A program made the translations under genes and the position numbers. The notes under the pieces are model-generated. The model was not told the DNA's origin, did no database searches, and saw only the letters and a list, made by a program, of their open reading frames with translations. Positions 1 through 8,320 of a stretch of DNA of 64,000 nucleotides are shown here, piece by piece. The stretch's first letter is position 1, and every line of letters begins with the position of its first letter. The DNA lies in assembly GCA_018433245.1 (NCBI GenBank), contig JAHDRN010000013.1, positions 62,001-126,000 of the forward strand. Reading direction: 5' to 3'. Origin of the DNA: Candidatus Proruminimicrobium quisquiliarum. Lineage in GTDB: Bacteria > Elusimicrobiota > Endomicrobiia > Endomicrobiales > Endomicrobiaceae.

Positions 1-930
1 GAAGGATTAAGGGGAATGCCTAAATCAAGGCCTCCGTTTCCGGCCGCAAAAGGTTTATTCGGAAAACCGACTCTTGTAAACAACGTTGAAACATGGGCAA
101 ATATTTCATCCATAATAGTTAACGGAGTCGATTGGTTTTCATCAATAGGAATTGATAAAAGCAAAGGAACAAAAGTTTTTGCTCTGGCCGGGAAAATCGT
201 AAACACCGGTCTTGCCGAAGTTCCGATGGGAATGACGCTAAGAGAAATTATATATGATGTCGGAGGCGGAATACCCAACGGCAAAAAATTCAAAGCAGTT
301 CAGACGGGCGGTCCTTCCGGCGGATGTCTCACCGACAAAATGCTTGACACAAAAATAGATTATGAATCTTTAATGCAGGCCGGTTCGATTATGGGTTCCG
401 GAGGAATGATCGTTATAGACGAAGATTCATGCATGGTTAATATTGCAAAGTTCTTTTTGCAGTTTACTCAGGACGAATCGTGCGGCAAATGCATCCCGTG
501 CAGAGAAGGAACAAAAAGAATGCTTGAAATTCTTACAAGAATAACAGACGGCGAAGGAAAACCGGGCGATATAGAAAAGCTTGAGGAACTCGGAAACGTA
601 ATTAAAAAAGCGTCTCTGTGCGGCCTCGGACAGTCTGCTCCTAACCCCGTATTAAGCACTATTAAAAATTTCAGAGAAGAATACGAAGAACACGTCTATC
701 AGAAAAAATGCAGAGCGGTTGTATGCGAAAAACTTATAACTTACACGATAAACGATAAATGCATAGGATGTTCGGCATGCAGAAGAGCATGTCCTGTAGT
801 TGCCATAAAGGGAGCTCCGAAAGAAGCTCACTCAATCCAGCAGGAGTTGTGTATTAAATGCGGCAAATGTTTTAGAAGCTGCAAATTCCACGCCATTGAT
901 AAAACTTCCGAAGCCAAGGAGCAGAAATAA
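1..930 (+). CDS. hydB: [FeFe]-hydrogenase NuoF-like subunit HydB (5'-truncated by window edge)
   Basis: This is the flavoprotein subunit that passes electrons between NAD(P)H and the hydrogenase. The frame is open from base 1 (E-G-L-R-G-M), so the gene starts upstream of the window and only the C-terminal 309 residues are seen. The segment [20 protein letters not shown] matches the NuoF/HydB family. The [4Fe-4S] ligands are in [16 protein letters not shown] (near base 480) and in SLCGLGQ downstream. The last ~65 residues add two ferredoxin-type clusters ([12 protein letters not shown] and [11 protein letters not shown]), as in HydB/HndC proteins and not in plain NuoF. The stop shares a base with the start of hydA, so the two are translationally coupled. 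Family assignment is firm; NADH versus NADPH preference cannot be read. Confidence 0.92.
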   Translation, partial: EGLRGMPKSRPPFPAAKGLFGKPTLVNNVETWANISSIIVNGVDWFSSIGIDKSKGTKVFALAGKIVNTGLAEVPMGMTLREIIYDVGGGIPNGKKFKAVQTGGPSGGCLTDKMLDTKIDYESLMQAGSIMGSGGMIVIDEDSCMVNIAKFFLQFTQDESCGKCIPCREGTKRMLEILTRITDGEGKPGDIEKLEELGNVIKKASLCGLGQSAPNPVLSTIKNFREEYEEHVYQKKCRAVVCEKLITYTINDKCIGCSACRRACPVVAIKGAPKEAHSIQQELCIKCGKCFRSCKFHAIDKTSEAKEQK

Positions 931-2708
931 TGAGCACTGTTAAAATTTTTATAAATAATAAAGAATATAACGTTGATTCAACTTACACGATAATGAAAGC
1001 ATGCGATGAAATAGGAATAAAAATTCCAAGACTATGTTATCATCCCAAACTTTCAATATCAAGCGGATGCAGAATATGCATAGTAGAAGTGGAAGGTATG
1101 AGAAATTTTGTGGCTTCCTGCTCTTATCCGGTTTCCGAAGGCATGAAAGTTCATACAAATACCGACGCCATAAGACAGGCGAGAAAAGATATTCTTGAGC
1201 TTATTCTTGACAATCATCCGAAAGACTGCAATACGTGCGTAAGAGATGAAGTGTGTGAACTTCAGCAGCTTGCGTCGTCAATAGGCCTGAGAGAAAGAAA
1301 ATTTGAAGGCGTTTTAAGAACACCTTTCGTTGACGCTTCATCGCCTTCAATAGTAAATAACCACGATAAATGTATTTTGTGCGGAAGATGCGTCAGAGTA
1401 TGTGCGCAGATACAAAATGTTTCTGCGATAGACTATGCGAACAGAGGATTCAATACGGTAGTAGTTCCCGCATATAATAATCCGATAGCCGAAAGCGTAT
1501 GCACTTTGTGCGGACAGTGCGTAAATATCTGTCCGACTGCAGCTCTTACGGAACAGAATTATACAAAAGACGTTTTTTCTCTTCTCAACGATAAAACAAA
1601 AGTAAAAGTAGCGCAGATTGCACCGTCGGTAAGAGTTGCGATCGGCGAGGCTTTCGGAATAAAACCCGGCAATAATATGGCAAGAGAAATAGTTCACGCT
1701 TTAAAACTTTTGGGTTTTGACTATGTTTTTGACGCTCAGTTTTCGGCAGATCTTACGATAATGGAAGAGGCCAGCGAACTGCTTGAAAGATTAAACGGAC
1801 ACGGAAAACTTCCGATGATAACTTCATGTTCTTCGGGATGGATGAAAGCGCTTGAACAATTTTATCCGGAACTTATAGAAAATGTTTCCACCTGCAAATC
1901 TCCTATGTCAATGCTCAGTTCTGTAGTTAAATCATATTTTGCCGATAAAATAGGCAAAAAACCGACTGAAATAGCAAACGTCGCGATTATGTGCTGCGTA
2001 GCGAAAAAATATGAAGCAAAAAGGCCGGAACTTGCAATGGAAGACGGAAATCCCGCAACCGACTACGTTCTTACAACAAGAGAACTTGCATGGATGATAA
2101 AATCGGCCGGTATAGATTTTAAGAATCTTAAAGGTATGGATTTTGACGCACCGCTCGGTTTTTCAACAGGAGCAGCCACTATATTCGGCGTAAGCGGCGG
2201 TGTTATGGAAGCGGCAGTCAGAACGGCCTACGAACTTGCAACAAAAAGCAAAATGGAAAATATAGATGTTATCGCTGTAAGAGGAAACGAGGGCATAAAA
2301 GAGGGAGCTATAAATATTAACGGAACCGAAATAAGAGTTGCCGTTGCAAACGGTCTTGGCAACGCAAGCAAACTTTTTGAAGAATTAAAAAAAGATCCGA
2401 ATAAATATCATTTTATAGAAGTTATGGCATGCCCCGGCGGCTGTATCGGCGGCGGCGGACAGCCTTATGCGGGAATACAGGATCTTCCTTTTGATCCGAA
2501 ACTCGTAAACGAAAGAGCAAAAGCTCTTTATTCTTCCGATGAAAAAAATACGATAAGAAGAAGCCATGAGAATCCGTCTATAATCCAGCTTTACAAAGAG
2601 TTTTTCGGAAAGCCTCTGAGCGAGAAATCTCATAAGTATCTTCATACCCATTACAAACAAAAATTCCCTAAAGGGATACTTCGCAAAAGCGGCAAGGAGG
2701 CAAAATAA
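930..2708 (+). CDS. hydA: [FeFe]-hydrogenase catalytic subunit HydA
   Basis: This subunit makes or oxidises H2 at the H-cluster and exchanges electrons with HydB and the NuoE-like subunit. Domains in order: N-terminal [2Fe-2S] (C36, C47, C50, C64); His-Cys [4Fe-4S] (H96, C100, C103, C109); two ferredoxin clusters (C148/151/154/158 and C191/194/197/201); H-cluster domain about 225-515; small-subunit-like C-terminal part. At 592 residues it is the usual size of the multisubunit enzymes. The third H-cluster motif is normal (EVMACPGGCIGGGGQP, C501 and C505). The first reads TSCSSGW (298-304) where TSCCPxW is usual, and the second reads MCCVAKKYE (354-362) where MPCxxKxxE is usual. So the second Cys of the pair is Ser301 and the Pro is Cys355. 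Whether this is active, sensory or tuned is open. Confidence 0.93.
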   Translation: MSTVKIFINNKEYNVDSTYTIMKACDEIGIKIPRLCYHPKLSISSGCRICIVEVEGMRNFVASCSYPVSEGMKVHTNTDAIRQARKDILELILDNHPKDCNTCVRDEVCELQQLASSIGLRERKFEGVLRTPFVDASSPSIVNNHDKCILCGRCVRVCAQIQNVSAIDYANRGFNTVVVPAYNNPIAESVCTLCGQCVNICPTAALTEQNYTKDVFSLLNDKTKVKVAQIAPSVRVAIGEAFGIKPGNNMAREIVHALKLLGFDYVFDAQFSADLTIMEEASELLERLNGHGKLPMITSCSSGWMKALEQFYPELIENVSTCKSPMSMLSSVVKSYFADKIGKKPTEIANVAIMCCVAKKYEAKRPELAMEDGNPATDYVLTTRELAWMIKSAGIDFKNLKGMDFDAPLGFSTGAATIFGVSGGVMEAAVRTAYELATKSKMENIDVIAVRGNEGIKEGAININGTEIRVAVANGLGNASKLFEELKKDPNKYHFIEVMACPGGCIGGGGQPYAGIQDLPFDPKLVNERAKALYSSDEKNTIRRSHENPSIIQLYKEFFGKPLSEKSHKYLHTHYKQKFPKGILRKSGKEAK

Positions 2709-3232
2709 TGCATACTACTCTTCATCATAACCAGCAGGAAATAAATAATCAGCTGAAAATTTTTATAGACGAAATAAAAAAGAGAGAAAGATCCGATTCT
2801 CATCTTATAACTATTCTTCACAAAGCGCAGGAACTCAACGGTTATCTTTCAAAAGAAATCATGGATCTTGTCGCCGAAGAAATGCAGATCCCGACGTCGG
2901 TAATATGGGGCGTTGCGACTTTTTATCATTATTTTAAACTTTCTCCGATAGGCAAATACAATATTTCGGTTTGTATGGGAACGGCGTGTTACGTTAAAGG
3001 CGCAAGCGAAGTTCTTGAAACGATAAAGGAAACTCTTGAAATAGAAATAGGGGAAACCACCGAAGATATGATGTTTTCGCTTCAGGAAGCAAGATGCATA
3101 GGAGCATGCGGACTTGCTCCGGTAGCCATGATAAATGATAAGATTTACGGCGAACTCAATCCTAAGAAAATTGTGGACATAATAAATAAATTGAAAGAAG
3201 AAGCTCTGGAAGAAGAAAAAATAGTACAGTGA
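2708..3232 (+). CDS. hydC: NuoE-like [2Fe-2S] subunit of the hydrogenase (HydC-type)
   Basis: This is a thioredoxin-fold [2Fe-2S] protein that completes the NuoE/NuoF/HydA trimer of NAD(P)-linked, often electron-bifurcating, hydrogenases. The length of 174 residues is standard. The four cluster cysteines are visible as CMGTAC (C89, C94) and CIGAC (C130, C134). The start codon shares a base with the hydA stop. The gene order here is NuoF-HydA-NuoE; many other organisms place the NuoE gene first, so a second NuoE-like gene upstream of the window is possible. A terminator follows directly, making this the last gene of the operon. Confidence 0.9.
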   Translation: MHTTLHHNQQEINNQLKIFIDEIKKRERSDSHLITILHKAQELNGYLSKEIMDLVAEEMQIPTSVIWGVATFYHYFKLSPIGKYNISVCMGTACYVKGASEVLETIKETLEIEIGETTEDMMFSLQEARCIGACGLAPVAMINDKIYGELNPKKIVDIINKLKEEALEEEKIVQ

Positions 3233-3247
3233 TTATATATAAAATAT

Positions 3248-3296
3248 ACGTCCGGAAATTTTATCGCAATAAGTAAAAATCCGGACGTTTTTTTAT
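3248..3296 (+). terminator. Rho-independent terminator after the hydrogenase operon
   Basis: A perfect 9-bp stem (ACGTCCGGA / TCCGGACGT) with a 23-nt loop is followed by a run of seven Ts. It lies 16 bases after the hydC stop and separates the structural genes from hydG. Confidence 0.85.
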
Positions 3297-3319
3297 TTCC
3301 GGCATAAGAATTTTAAAAA

Positions 3320-3350
3320 AGTTTATTTAATTTTAATATTTTGTATAATA
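3320..3350 (+). promoter_or_regulatory. Possible promoter for hydG
   Basis: A perfect TATAAT lies at about 3344-3349, 20 bases before the hydG start. The -35 region 17 bp upstream (TTTATT) is weak. The preceding terminator makes a separate promoter necessary. The match itself could be chance in AT-rich DNA. Confidence 0.4.
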
Positions 3351-3369
3351 TACCGAAAGGACGCAGAGT

Positions 3370-4758
3370 ATGAAACACATAGACGAAGAAAAAATAAACC
3401 GGTTGATTCAGTTGCCGCAGTGCAGCCGCAGCGAATTTGACGCCATCATAGAAAAATCAAAAAACCTTCAGAGACTTACCACCGAAGAAAGTGCAAAGTT
3501 GTTAGCCGTTAAAGATAAGGAGTTGATAGATATAATTTATCGAACCGCCAGATATGTAAAAGATACCATTTACGGAAAAAGAGTAGTGTTGTTTGTCCCT
3601 CTTTATATAAATAATATTTGCGTAAACGAGTGCCAGTACTGTTCGTTTTGTAAAAACAATAAAGTTACAATAAGAAAAAAACTGACCATAGACGAAATCA
3701 AAGAACAGACGAGAATTCTTCTTGAAAGAGGACATAAAAGAATTCTTATGCTTTCATCGGAATCGGCAAACGAGGATGACGACATAGAGTATTTTGTAAA
3801 AGCCATAGAAGCAATTTATTCGGTAAGCGTAGGTAAAAATAAAGTAAAAAGAATAAATGTCAATCTTGCACCTCTAAGCGTTGAAAATTTTAAAAAGTTA
3901 AAAAAAGCCGGTATAGGTACATATCAGATTTTTCAGGAAACATACCATGAAGAAACATACAGAAAATTACACGGTACAGGTCCGAAATCCGATCCCGATA
4001 ACAGATTAGATGCGATAGACAGAGCTTTTAAAGCGGGGATTGACGATATAGGCATAGGGCCTTTATACGGACTTTATGATTATAAATTCGAGACGCTTGC
4101 AATGTTTGAGCATATTGCTTATTTGGAAAAAGAGTTTGGCTTGGGCCCGCATGTAGTTTCTGTTCCCAGGCTTGAGCCTGCTTACGGATCTGAAATTTCT
4201 CACAGTAAAAAATATGCATTTACGGATGAAGAGTTTAAACAAATGGTGGCTGTTATAAGATTGTCTGTGCCTTATACAGGCATTATTATATCAACAAGAG
4301 AAACTGCCGAAATGAGAAACGAACTGTTAAATCTCGGAGTTTCGCAGATAAGCGCCGAATCAAGGGTTTCTCCGGGCGGATATGAAAGACCGGGCGACCA
4401 TAATGCGGTAAAAGATGTACAGTTCAAATTAAACGACCAGAGAAGCATAGAAGAAGTTATCGCTGATTTGGTGGCTTACGGATATATGCCGAGTTTCTGC
4501 GCGGCATGTTACAGAAGAGAAAGAACCGGTAAAGTTTTTATGTCAATAGCAAAACCGGGCAATATTAAATCCAAATGCGACATAAACGCTTTGGTAACTT
4601 TTAAAGAGTATTTAGAGGATTTCGCGGCTCCTGAGGTAAAAAAACACGGATATAAACTTATAGAAGAAAAACTGGCGCAAATGACGGAAACCGATAAGAA
4701 CATTGTTTTAAAGTTTTTTGAAGATATAGACAAAGGTATCAGAGACGAATACGTTTAA
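3370..4758 (+). CDS. hydG: [FeFe]-hydrogenase maturase HydG
   Basis: This radical SAM tyrosine lyase makes the CO and CN ligands (as an Fe-CO-Cys synthon) for the H-cluster. The radical SAM cluster motif CVNECQYC is at C84, C88 and C91. The HydG-specific C-terminal site CAAC...C has the diagnostic CX2CX22C spacing (C377, C380, C403) and distinguishes it from ThiH. The length of 462 residues is normal. The start ATG at 3370 follows AAAGGA with a long spacer. It sits two genes upstream of hydF, which supports the maturation role. HydE is not recognisable in the window. Confidence 0.95.
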   Translation: MKHIDEEKINRLIQLPQCSRSEFDAIIEKSKNLQRLTTEESAKLLAVKDKELIDIIYRTARYVKDTIYGKRVVLFVPLYINNICVNECQYCSFCKNNKVTIRKKLTIDEIKEQTRILLERGHKRILMLSSESANEDDDIEYFVKAIEAIYSVSVGKNKVKRINVNLAPLSVENFKKLKKAGIGTYQIFQETYHEETYRKLHGTGPKSDPDNRLDAIDRAFKAGIDDIGIGPLYGLYDYKFETLAMFEHIAYLEKEFGLGPHVVSVPRLEPAYGSEISHSKKYAFTDEEFKQMVAVIRLSVPYTGIIISTRETAEMRNELLNLGVSQISAESRVSPGGYERPGDHNAVKDVQFKLNDQRSIEEVIADLVAYGYMPSFCAACYRRERTGKVFMSIAKPGNIKSKCDINALVTFKEYLEDFAAPEVKKHGYKLIEEKLAQMTETDKNIVLKFFEDIDKGIRDEYV

Positions 4759-4845
4759 TTGCCGGCCCGGGCTCGCAACGACGCGCGCTTGAATTAACAG
4801 CGGATAATCCTAAATAAAAAACGAAGACGGGATATTGACGTCAAT

Positions 4846-5820
4846 ATGTTTAAGAAAATAATTAAAAAAATAAATCACCTGATTGTAAACTGGCAGATGG
4901 CAAGAAAACATGTGTTCTTGTTAGGAAAGCCCTATATGCTTGTTCTTGATACGACTAATTTGTGCAATTTGGAATGCGTATGGTGCCCGACCGGACAGAG
5001 AAAAAATACAAGACCTCTCGTTACAATGCCTAAGGAACGAGCTTTTAAAATAATAGATATGTTCGGCCCTTATTTAAAAGAGATTCTTTTGTTTAACTGG
5101 GGAGAACCTTTTTTAAATAAAGATATAATTGAAATTATGTCTTATGCAAAAAAAAAATATTCGCCCTATATTGTAATATCTTCAAATATGAACGTAGATC
5201 TGTCATACGAAAATGCCTGTAAAATAGTTGACAGCGGTTTGGACAAGTTTATAGCTTCAATAGACGGCATAACTCAGCAGTCTTATGAAATATACAGAAA
5301 AAAAGGCGATTGCAGGCTTGCTTTTGAGAATCTTAAAATGCTTGTCAAAGCAAAAAAAGATATGAATTCTCAGACGCCTGAAATAGTATGGCAGTATCTC
5401 GTTTTTAAACATAACGAGCATGAGCTGGCAGAGGCCGAAAAACTTGCTTGCGAAATGGGAGTTGACAAAATTGAGTTTCAAAAACCGTGGTGTCCCGTGG
5501 AATGGGCGTCAACGATTGAAAGATACAGCAATTACGTGGCAGGCAGGCAGGACAAAGAGTATAAATATAAAGAAGATTACTGCAACTGGCTGTGGAACTC
5601 GGTTGTAATAAATTCAAACGGTTCGGTATCACCGTGCTGTTCCGTTGAGGACGAAAAAGAAGATTTCGGAAATATTTTTGGGCAGTCTTTTTTTAAATTG
5701 TACAATAATGAAAATTTTGCTGCCGCAAGGCGATATAATAAAACAAGAAAAAACGGAGAACGCGTTAACAGATGCACACTATGCGAACATATAGGCACGT
5801 GCAATCATAAGCGTAATTAA
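4846..5820 (+). CDS. Radical SAM/SPASM domain protein in the hyd maturation cluster
   Basis: This is a 324-residue radical SAM protein with the cluster motif CNLECVWC (C40, C44, C47) and a C-terminal SPASM-type cysteine set (the cysteines of VSPCCSVEDE, then CTLCEHIGTC). SPASM proteins use extra Fe-S clusters, typically to modify peptides or as sulfatase-activating type enzymes; the substrate here cannot be read. It lies between hydG and hydF, ending five bases before hydF, so it is probably co-transcribed with hydF. It is not HydE: HydE lacks a SPASM domain and has a different CxxxCxxC context. It may be an unrelated passenger or an accessory maturation factor. Confidence 0.8.
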   Translation: MFKKIIKKINHLIVNWQMARKHVFLLGKPYMLVLDTTNLCNLECVWCPTGQRKNTRPLVTMPKERAFKIIDMFGPYLKEILLFNWGEPFLNKDIIEIMSYAKKKYSPYIVISSNMNVDLSYENACKIVDSGLDKFIASIDGITQQSYEIYRKKGDCRLAFENLKMLVKAKKDMNSQTPEIVWQYLVFKHNEHELAEAEKLACEMGVDKIEFQKPWCPVEWASTIERYSNYVAGRQDKEYKYKEDYCNWLWNSVVINSNGSVSPCCSVEDEKEDFGNIFGQSFFKLYNNENFAAARRYNKTRKNGERVNRCTLCEHIGTCNHKRN

Positions 5821-5824
5821 AATA

Positions 5825-7039
5825 ATGATACAAACACCTAAATCTTTGACTCTTCACATAGGAATATTCGGAAGAACAAACGTCGGCAAATCAACGCTTG
5901 TAAATTATATCACAGACCAAAAAACTTCCATAGTTTCAAGCGTGCCAGGAACAACTACGGATTCGGTTTTTAAAACTATGGAACTTCTTCCGATAGGTCC
6001 GGTAACGCTTATAGATACGGCCGGCCTTGACGACAAATCAATGCTTGCGAAAGAAAGAATAGAAAAAACAAACCATATATTTACCATGGCCGACGTCGCC
6101 GTTATAGTCGCCGAAGCAAATGAATGGACCGAATATGAAAAAAATCTTATGGCAGAACTTTCTTCAAGAAAAACGCCTGTGATGATACTTGTCAATAATT
6201 ATAAAAATATTGAACTTAATAATAAATTTATATCGGAAATTTCAAAATATAAATACCAGGTTTCTTCTATTGCAAAAGGACAGAGAGACGCTTTTTTGAA
6301 TGAATTTAAAAAAATAATATTTGAAATAACTCCCGATGAGATTTTGAATAATCTTCCGCTTACGGATGTTATAATAAAAAAATACCAGACGGTTGTTTTG
6401 GTTGTTCCTATTGATTTGGGTGCGCCTAAGGGAAGGATTATTCTTCCTCAGGTCCAGATGATAAGGGCAATACTGGACATAAACGCCATAGCGCTTATAG
6501 TAAAAGACAGCGAATTGAAACAGTGTCTTGATAATTTTAAAATGCCGCCGGATCTTGTAATATGCGATTCTCAGGTTGTTAAAAAAGTTACGGATATTGT
6601 TCCTAAAAACATAAAAGTAACGACATTTTCTATTATATTTACGGCAAACAGAGCCGATATATCGGAAATGATGAACGGAATTGAAAAAATAAAAAATTTA
6701 AAACCCGGCGATAAAATACTTATAGCAGAAGCATGCACTCATCATGCAAGCACAGATGATATAGGAAGAATTAAAATTCCCAATCTTGTAAAAAAATATC
6801 TCGGTTTTGACGTTCATTTTGACGTTACCGCAGGTCAGGAATATCCTAAAAATATAAAAGATTATGCTCTTGTTATACACTGCGGCGGATGCATGATAAA
6901 TAAAAAACAGATGGTTTCAAGAATGAATTATGCAGTTGAAAATAATGTTCCCGTCACAAATTACGGTATAGTCCTTTCTTTTGTCAACGGAGTTCTTGAA
7001 AGAGTAATGGAGCCTTTTAAATCTCTTATTTTGAAATAA
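5825..7039 (+). CDS. hydF: [FeFe]-hydrogenase maturation GTPase HydF
   Basis: This is the scaffold GTPase that assembles and delivers the [2Fe] subcluster to apo-HydA. The N-terminal Era/TrmE-like G domain has the P-loop GRTNVGKST (16-24) and DTAGLDD. The C-terminal cluster-binding domain keeps the HydF ligands C304-x-H306 and HC353-x-x-C356 (ACTHHAS and IHCGGCM). The length of 404 residues is typical. The 3' end overlaps the converging minus-strand flavin reductase gene by about 14 bases, with no obvious terminator between them. Confidence 0.95.
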   Translation: MIQTPKSLTLHIGIFGRTNVGKSTLVNYITDQKTSIVSSVPGTTTDSVFKTMELLPIGPVTLIDTAGLDDKSMLAKERIEKTNHIFTMADVAVIVAEANEWTEYEKNLMAELSSRKTPVMILVNNYKNIELNNKFISEISKYKYQVSSIAKGQRDAFLNEFKKIIFEITPDEILNNLPLTDVIIKKYQTVVLVVPIDLGAPKGRIILPQVQMIRAILDINAIALIVKDSELKQCLDNFKMPPDLVICDSQVVKKVTDIVPKNIKVTTFSIIFTANRADISEMMNGIEKIKNLKPGDKILIAEACTHHASTDDIGRIKIPNLVKKYLGFDVHFDVTAGQEYPKNIKDYALVIHCGGCMINKKQMVSRMNYAVENNVPVTNYGIVLSFVNGVLERVMEPFKSLILK

Positions 7040-7532
7040 AAGTAGGCGCGTTTTTGGGAGTAAGTCCTTTTTTGACTTTATGGTAATAATCGTAGGTCAT
7101 TGAAGGTTTGTCGTTTAAAACTGCGGCGTTTGTCAGTTTTCCTAAAAAGACAGTATGAGTTTCTGTGTCCAAAGCGGAAATTATGTCGGCTTCAAAATAA
7201 GCGTTTGCAAAGTCTGTTACAATCGGGATTGAGTTTTGTCCGGTTATGAAATTAGTTCCTGCAAATTTATCAAAATCCCTTGAACTTCTGAATCCGAATT
7301 TTCCTATAAACTCAAAAGATGCTTCTTCGGTAAGGCATGAGAGTGCAAATTTCCGGCTTTTTTCAAGAAGAAAATGAGTGTTGTTTTGTTTAGATATGCT
7401 GATTGCTACGGTTGCGGGGTCTGAAGTTACCTGAAAAACGGTATTGGCAATCTGCCCTCCGGTTTTACCTTCAAAAGCAGATGTTATTATAAACATGCCG
7501 TAATGTATTTTTGTCAAAGCTGTCTTGTCCAT
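7026..7532 (-). CDS. Flavin reductase-like FMN-binding protein
   Basis: This is a 168-residue protein of the flavin reductase/FMN-binding split-barrel family: the opening KIHYGMFIITSAFEGKTGGQ and the block SDPATVAISISKQNNT match the domain found in flavoredoxins, NADH:FMN reductases and high-molecular-weight rubredoxins. It probably binds FMN and moves electrons to a redox partner or to O2, but the partner is unknown and no rubredoxin domain is attached. It converges on hydF and lies 14 bases downstream of the ogg gene on the same strand, so the two may share a transcript. Confidence 0.8.
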   Translation of the reverse strand: MDKTALTKIHYGMFIITSAFEGKTGGQIANTVFQVTSDPATVAISISKQNNTHFLLEKSRKFALSCLTEEASFEFIGKFGFRSSRDFDKFAGTNFITGQNSIPIVTDFANAYFEADIISALDTETHTVFLGKLTNAAVLNDKPSMTYDYYHKVKKGLTPKNAPTFISK

Positions 7533-7546
7533 TTTGAAAACTCCTT

Positions 7547-8239
7547 TTATTTAAAAATTCCGCCGGTCTGCATACACCACAAAAGCAAATCCATATGCGG
7601 CATCGGAATTTTTACCTTTTTGCAGAAGCCGTTCATTTTTTTTTCTATTTCCAAATATTTATTTACGGTCAGCATTTCGGGTATTTCGTCTATCGCTTTA
7701 AATAAACATAAATTTTTCAGTATGTGGCGATCCAGTATGGCAAGATTTTGACCCATGCCGATATTTCTCAAAAAGTGGCCGGCTTCTTTATATCCGAATC
7801 CTTTTATATTGGCGACAAGCCATTTTCTGAGTTCGAAATCGTTTTCAAAAGACAAAATTTTATCTTTGATTTTTATTTTACCTTTTTTGGTAAAAAAATT
7901 TCTTGCTTCAACAAGATATTTTGCTTTATTGTTGTGAAATCTTACGCCTGTTATATTTTTTGCAAGTTTTAAAGCGCCGGCTTTCAGAAGAAGATTTTTT
8001 TGATCAAGCGTTTTAACGGCTTGCCAGCACGATAACGCTTTTGACTGCGGAGTAAATATACAAAAAACAAGCTCCGCGAATATTTCTTCGTCGGATGCAG
8101 TTTTTTTTACGGATTCAAAATGAGAAACTCTCAAATCAAGTTCTTTCTTAACCGATTTCCAAAACGATACAAGTTCTTTGGTGTTTTTCAAACAGACATT
8201 TTTGGAGTGTAAATCAACGAAATCTATATTTAAAAACAT
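7547..8239 (-). CDS. ogg: 8-oxoguanine DNA glycosylase/AP lyase, archaeal-type Ogg
   Basis: This protein removes oxidised guanine from DNA and nicks the abasic site. The helix-hairpin-helix segment IKGFGYKEAGHFLRNIG is followed by AILDRHIL, giving the catalytic Lys and Asp of the Ogg2-type family. The length of 230 residues fits. The frame is open further upstream to 8308, but that extension of 23 residues would be translated from prophage DNA and the att core, so the ATG at 8239 is preferred. The gene lay about 15 bases downstream of tRNA-Glu before the phage inserted; its original promoter may have been the tRNA promoter, now 38 kb away. Confidence 0.85.
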   Translation of the reverse strand: MFLNIDFVDLHSKNVCLKNTKELVSFWKSVKKELDLRVSHFESVKKTASDEEIFAELVFCIFTPQSKALSCWQAVKTLDQKNLLLKAGALKLAKNITGVRFHNNKAKYLVEARNFFTKKGKIKIKDKILSFENDFELRKWLVANIKGFGYKEAGHFLRNIGMGQNLAILDRHILKNLCLFKAIDEIPEMLTVNKYLEIEKKMNGFCKKVKIPMPHMDLLLWCMQTGGIFK

Positions 8240-8253
8240 TGTTTTTTCAGGAG

Positions 8254-8269
8254 CGCCCCCAAGGAGAAT
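8254..8269. repeat. attL: left copy of the 16-bp prophage core
   Basis: The 16-bp sequence CGCCCCCAAGGAGAAT is repeated in the same orientation at 46355-46370, where it forms the 3' end of tRNA-Glu. At this end the sequence inward is prophage (integrase) and outward is ogg. The first mismatches lie immediately on both sides. Confidence 0.9.
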
Positions 8270-8286
8270 ATTTTTATATATCAATA

Positions 8287-8304
8287 GGTCGTTTGTTGGT
8301 CGCT
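8287..8304. promoter_or_regulatory. Possible integrase arm-type sites, left end
   Basis: GGTCGTTTG and TTGGTCGCT lie back to back, between attL and the integrase stop codon. The same two words occur at the right prophage end (46208-46240) in the same orientation. Short repeats in both arms are what a lambda-type integrase binds; the assignment is inferred from position only. Confidence 0.45.
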
Positions 8305-8320
8305 CCACTACCTCGCTATT

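Noticed and set aside
4846-5820. HydE
   Set aside because: The protein has SPASM-type C-terminal cysteines and a CNLECVWC motif context unlike HydE.
8240-8308. N-terminal extension of Ogg to an ATG at 8308
   Set aside because: It would be translated from prophage DNA and the attL core and adds residues unlike the family; the ATG at 8239 fits the usual start.
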